Source: an uncultured Lachnospiraceae bacterium
GTDB taxonomy: Bacteria > Bacillota > Clostridia > Lachnospirales > Lachnospiraceae
Direction of reading: 5' to 3'
NCBI GenBank assembly: GCA_902783445.1
Contig: CACZQX010000019.1
Span: 1-5,949 of the forward strand
Length of the DNA stretch: 5,949 bases
A program made the translations under genes and the position numbers. This document shows, piece by piece, positions 4,429-5,949 of this stretch. Below the pieces are notes generated by a model. It was not told the DNA's origin, did not search any database, and saw nothing but the letters and a program-made list of their open reading frames with translations. How positions within the stretch are numbered: position 1 is the stretch's first letter; each line of letters opens with the position of its first letter.

Positions 4429-5949
4429 TTAAGGATTTTCCGGCTTTGCAGTGGTTGTGGTTGTTTCTTTTGTAGTGGTTGTATCAGTTGATGGCTTTGA
4501 CGGTGTCGGTGCAGCCGTATGAACCGTACATACATCTTTTAACAACTCTTCCGTAACGGCATAAGGTCTTTCTACCGTTTCGAAGTATCTGTTTGAATCT
4601 TCACTGCTTGCTGTACCGCCGGCTGTTAAGCTGCCATTAGCAGATGCGGAAATGTTTCCGCTGAGTGAAGGAACAATTCTGTAAACAACTTCTTGCACCG
4701 AACTTGCCGGACAATTTGGACCGGCAACTTTTCCACTTAACGTACAAATCTTAAGTTTTGTATGACAATCGCAAGTTTCCGTAGGTTGTGTGCCGTTTGC
4801 AAAGTAGTATGTGGCAACTTTTGAACCTTCCGGATCCGCATCGCAAAGACCGCCGACTGCAAGTTTACCCGATTTTGTACATACCGAGCAAGGAACAATA
4901 TCTCCGCTTATCTGAAGCGCCGCAGCACCATATCCTTTGGCTTCGTGTATCTGTGCCATTATATTTGACCATAAAGCGGTATGGTTAATATTACCGCCGA
5001 TATTTAGATTGTCATCGTAACCTGTCCAAATACAAGCTGTAAGGTAAGGTGTGTATCCCGTAAATAAGAGGTCACGTGTATTTTGTGATGTACCTGTTTT
5101 GCCGGCAACACCCATTCCGCCGAATTGAGCAGCGGTACCGGTACCGTTGGTAACAACCTTCTCGAGTGCTATTGTAAGCAAATCGGCTGAAGTTTCTTTA
5201 AGTACCGTACGAGACTGTCTGTTTGTTTCGTTGTTTTCCAACAAAATCTTTCCGTTTTTATCCACAACCTGCGTGTAGAATATCGGTTTGTTATAAACAC
5301 CGTGGTTGGCTATGGTAGCGTAGGCCGCGCAAAGCTCCAACGGAGTAACACCGTATGTAACACCACCGAGTGCTGTTGAAAGTGAAGCATCACCCGGAGT
5401 AAGAGTAGTAAATCCAAAGTCAAGCAAATATTGATAACTTAGTGAAGCACCAACATCCTGCATTGTTTTAACGGCAAGAATGTTCATGGAATCTTGGATA
5501 CCGGTCTGGATAGTGTTGAGACCGCGGTATGTATCGCCCCACCAGTTGGAAACCTTACTTGTTTCCGCATCTGCCGCCATGTTGTAGTTGAAAGGTGAAT
5601 CTTCCACAACGGTTGCAAGTGTATATCCTGCAGAGTCAATAGCCGGTGCATAAGCCGCAAGCGGTTTGAAACACGAACCCGGCTGTCTTGCGGAATCCGT
5701 AGCACGGTTAAGAGTCATACTACCTGTCTTTGTACCGCGTCCGCCAACGATTGCTTTAACTTCACCCGTTGACTGATCCATAACCGTAAATGCACATTGT
5801 GGCTGAATAATATACTGAATCTCGCGTTCGCCAAGGTCCGTATCGCCTTCTTTAAATACGGCTTGTTTGAATGCTTCAACCGTCGCCGCGCCTTCTTCCT
5901 GAGTATCGAAGGTTGTATAGTTTGCGTAACCGTTATCCTTTAACCATTG
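4429..5949 (-). CDS. Class A penicillin-binding protein, C-terminal transpeptidase part (5' end outside window)
   Basis: The reading frame is open to the window edge, giving 506 visible residues; the first in-frame Met (5779-5781) is internal. The family polymerises and cross-links peptidoglycan outside the membrane. Visible is the transpeptidase domain: the lead-in FTVMDQSTGEVKAIVGGRG, the SxxK box SCFK with the acylated Ser at 5674-5676, SMN at 5482-5490, and KTGT starting at 5100. A Cys-rich segment follows (4711-4890), with two copies of a CT-x-SGK-[LV]-A motif, then a Thr-rich tail whose last 30 residues include 12 Thr. The glycosyltransferase (GT51) domain and membrane anchor expected at the N terminus lie off the window. 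The 'QPGS' context and domain order favour a bifunctional PBP1a-like protein over a class B enzyme. Homologues carry names such as ponA, mrcA or pbpF. Expression signals are not in the window. Confidence 0.92.
   Translation of the reverse strand, partial: QWLKDNGYANYTTFDTQEEGAATVEAFKQAVFKEGDTDLGEREIQYIIQPQCAFTVMDQSTGEVKAIVGGRGTKTGSMTLNRATDSARQPGSCFKPLAAYAPAIDSAGYTLATVVEDSPFNYNMAADAETSKVSNWWGDTYRGLNTIQTGIQDSMNILAVKTMQDVGASLSYQYLLDFGFTTLTPGDASLSTALGGVTYGVTPLELCAAYATIANHGVYNKPIFYTQVVDKNGKILLENNETNRQSRTVLKETSADLLTIALEKVVTNGTGTAAQFGGMGVAGKTGTSQNTRDLLFTGYTPYLTACIWTGYDDNLNIGGNINHTALWSNIMAQIHEAKGYGAAALQISGDIVPCSVCTKSGKLAVGGLCDADPEGSKVATYYFANGTQPTETCDCHTKLKICTLSGKVAGPNCPASSVQEVVYRIVPSLSGNISASANGSLTAGGTASSEDSNRYFETVERPYAVTEELLKDVCTVHTAAPTPSKPSTDTTTTKETTTTTAKPENP

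Noticed and set aside
4788..4988. Plus-strand open frame within the penicillin-binding protein gene
   Set aside because: It is a shadow of the Cys-rich coding region, without a ribosome-binding site or family resemblance.
1..5949. Mobile elements, CRISPR arrays, tRNA or rRNA genes
   Set aside because: No transposase or integrase motifs, no regularly spaced repeats and no cloverleaf or rRNA-like sequence were seen on either strand.

Overview
The window looks like a chromosomal segment of a low-to-moderate GC Gram-positive anaerobe of the class Clostridia, possibly Lachnospiraceae. The reasons are purine-rich Shine-Dalgarno sequences before every visible start, AT-rich intergenic DNA, a class A penicillin-binding protein with the Cys-rich and Thr-rich tail style of clostridial homologues, and a SmtB/CadC-type repressor next to a CadA-type ATPase. 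The assignment is inferred from sequence style, not from a search.

Left part (1-2850): a metal-resistance unit. A consensus-like promoter (43-71) is followed at once by a 42-bp near-perfect palindrome (73-114). It drives a 120-residue ArsR/SmtB-family metal sensor (185-547). A 137-bp gap contains a small hairpin, a second operator-like element (half of which is an exact 12-bp inverted copy of half of the first operator) and a stem-loop ending at the Shine-Dalgarno of the next gene. Then comes a 721-residue P1B-2 ATPase (685-2850) predicted to export Zn2+/Cd2+/Pb2+. The expected circuit is that the apo-repressor sits on both operators, metal binding releases it, and the pump is made.

Middle part (2851-4290): a separate unit with its own extended -10 promoter (2879-2907), a leader containing a long-range inverted repeat, a beta-phosphoglucomutase gene (3011-3649) and, 35 bp downstream, a class I SAM-dependent methyltransferase (3685-4290). 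The two genes share an identical 12-base Shine-Dalgarno region. A strong hairpin at 4351-4383 sits between this operon and the convergent gene on the other strand and probably terminates both.

Right part (4429-5949, minus strand): the C-terminal 506 residues of a class A penicillin-binding protein with its transpeptidase motifs intact. The N-terminal glycosyltransferase domain lies beyond the window edge.

I see no mobile element, CRISPR array, tRNA or rRNA. The genes belong to known families. The less ordinary points are the doubled operator architecture, a Cys in place of the usual Glu/His in the sensor's alpha-5 metal site, the His/Cys-rich linker of the pump, and leader inverted repeats that abut the Shine-Dalgarno of both cadA and pgmB. 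I did not find a convincing new system.
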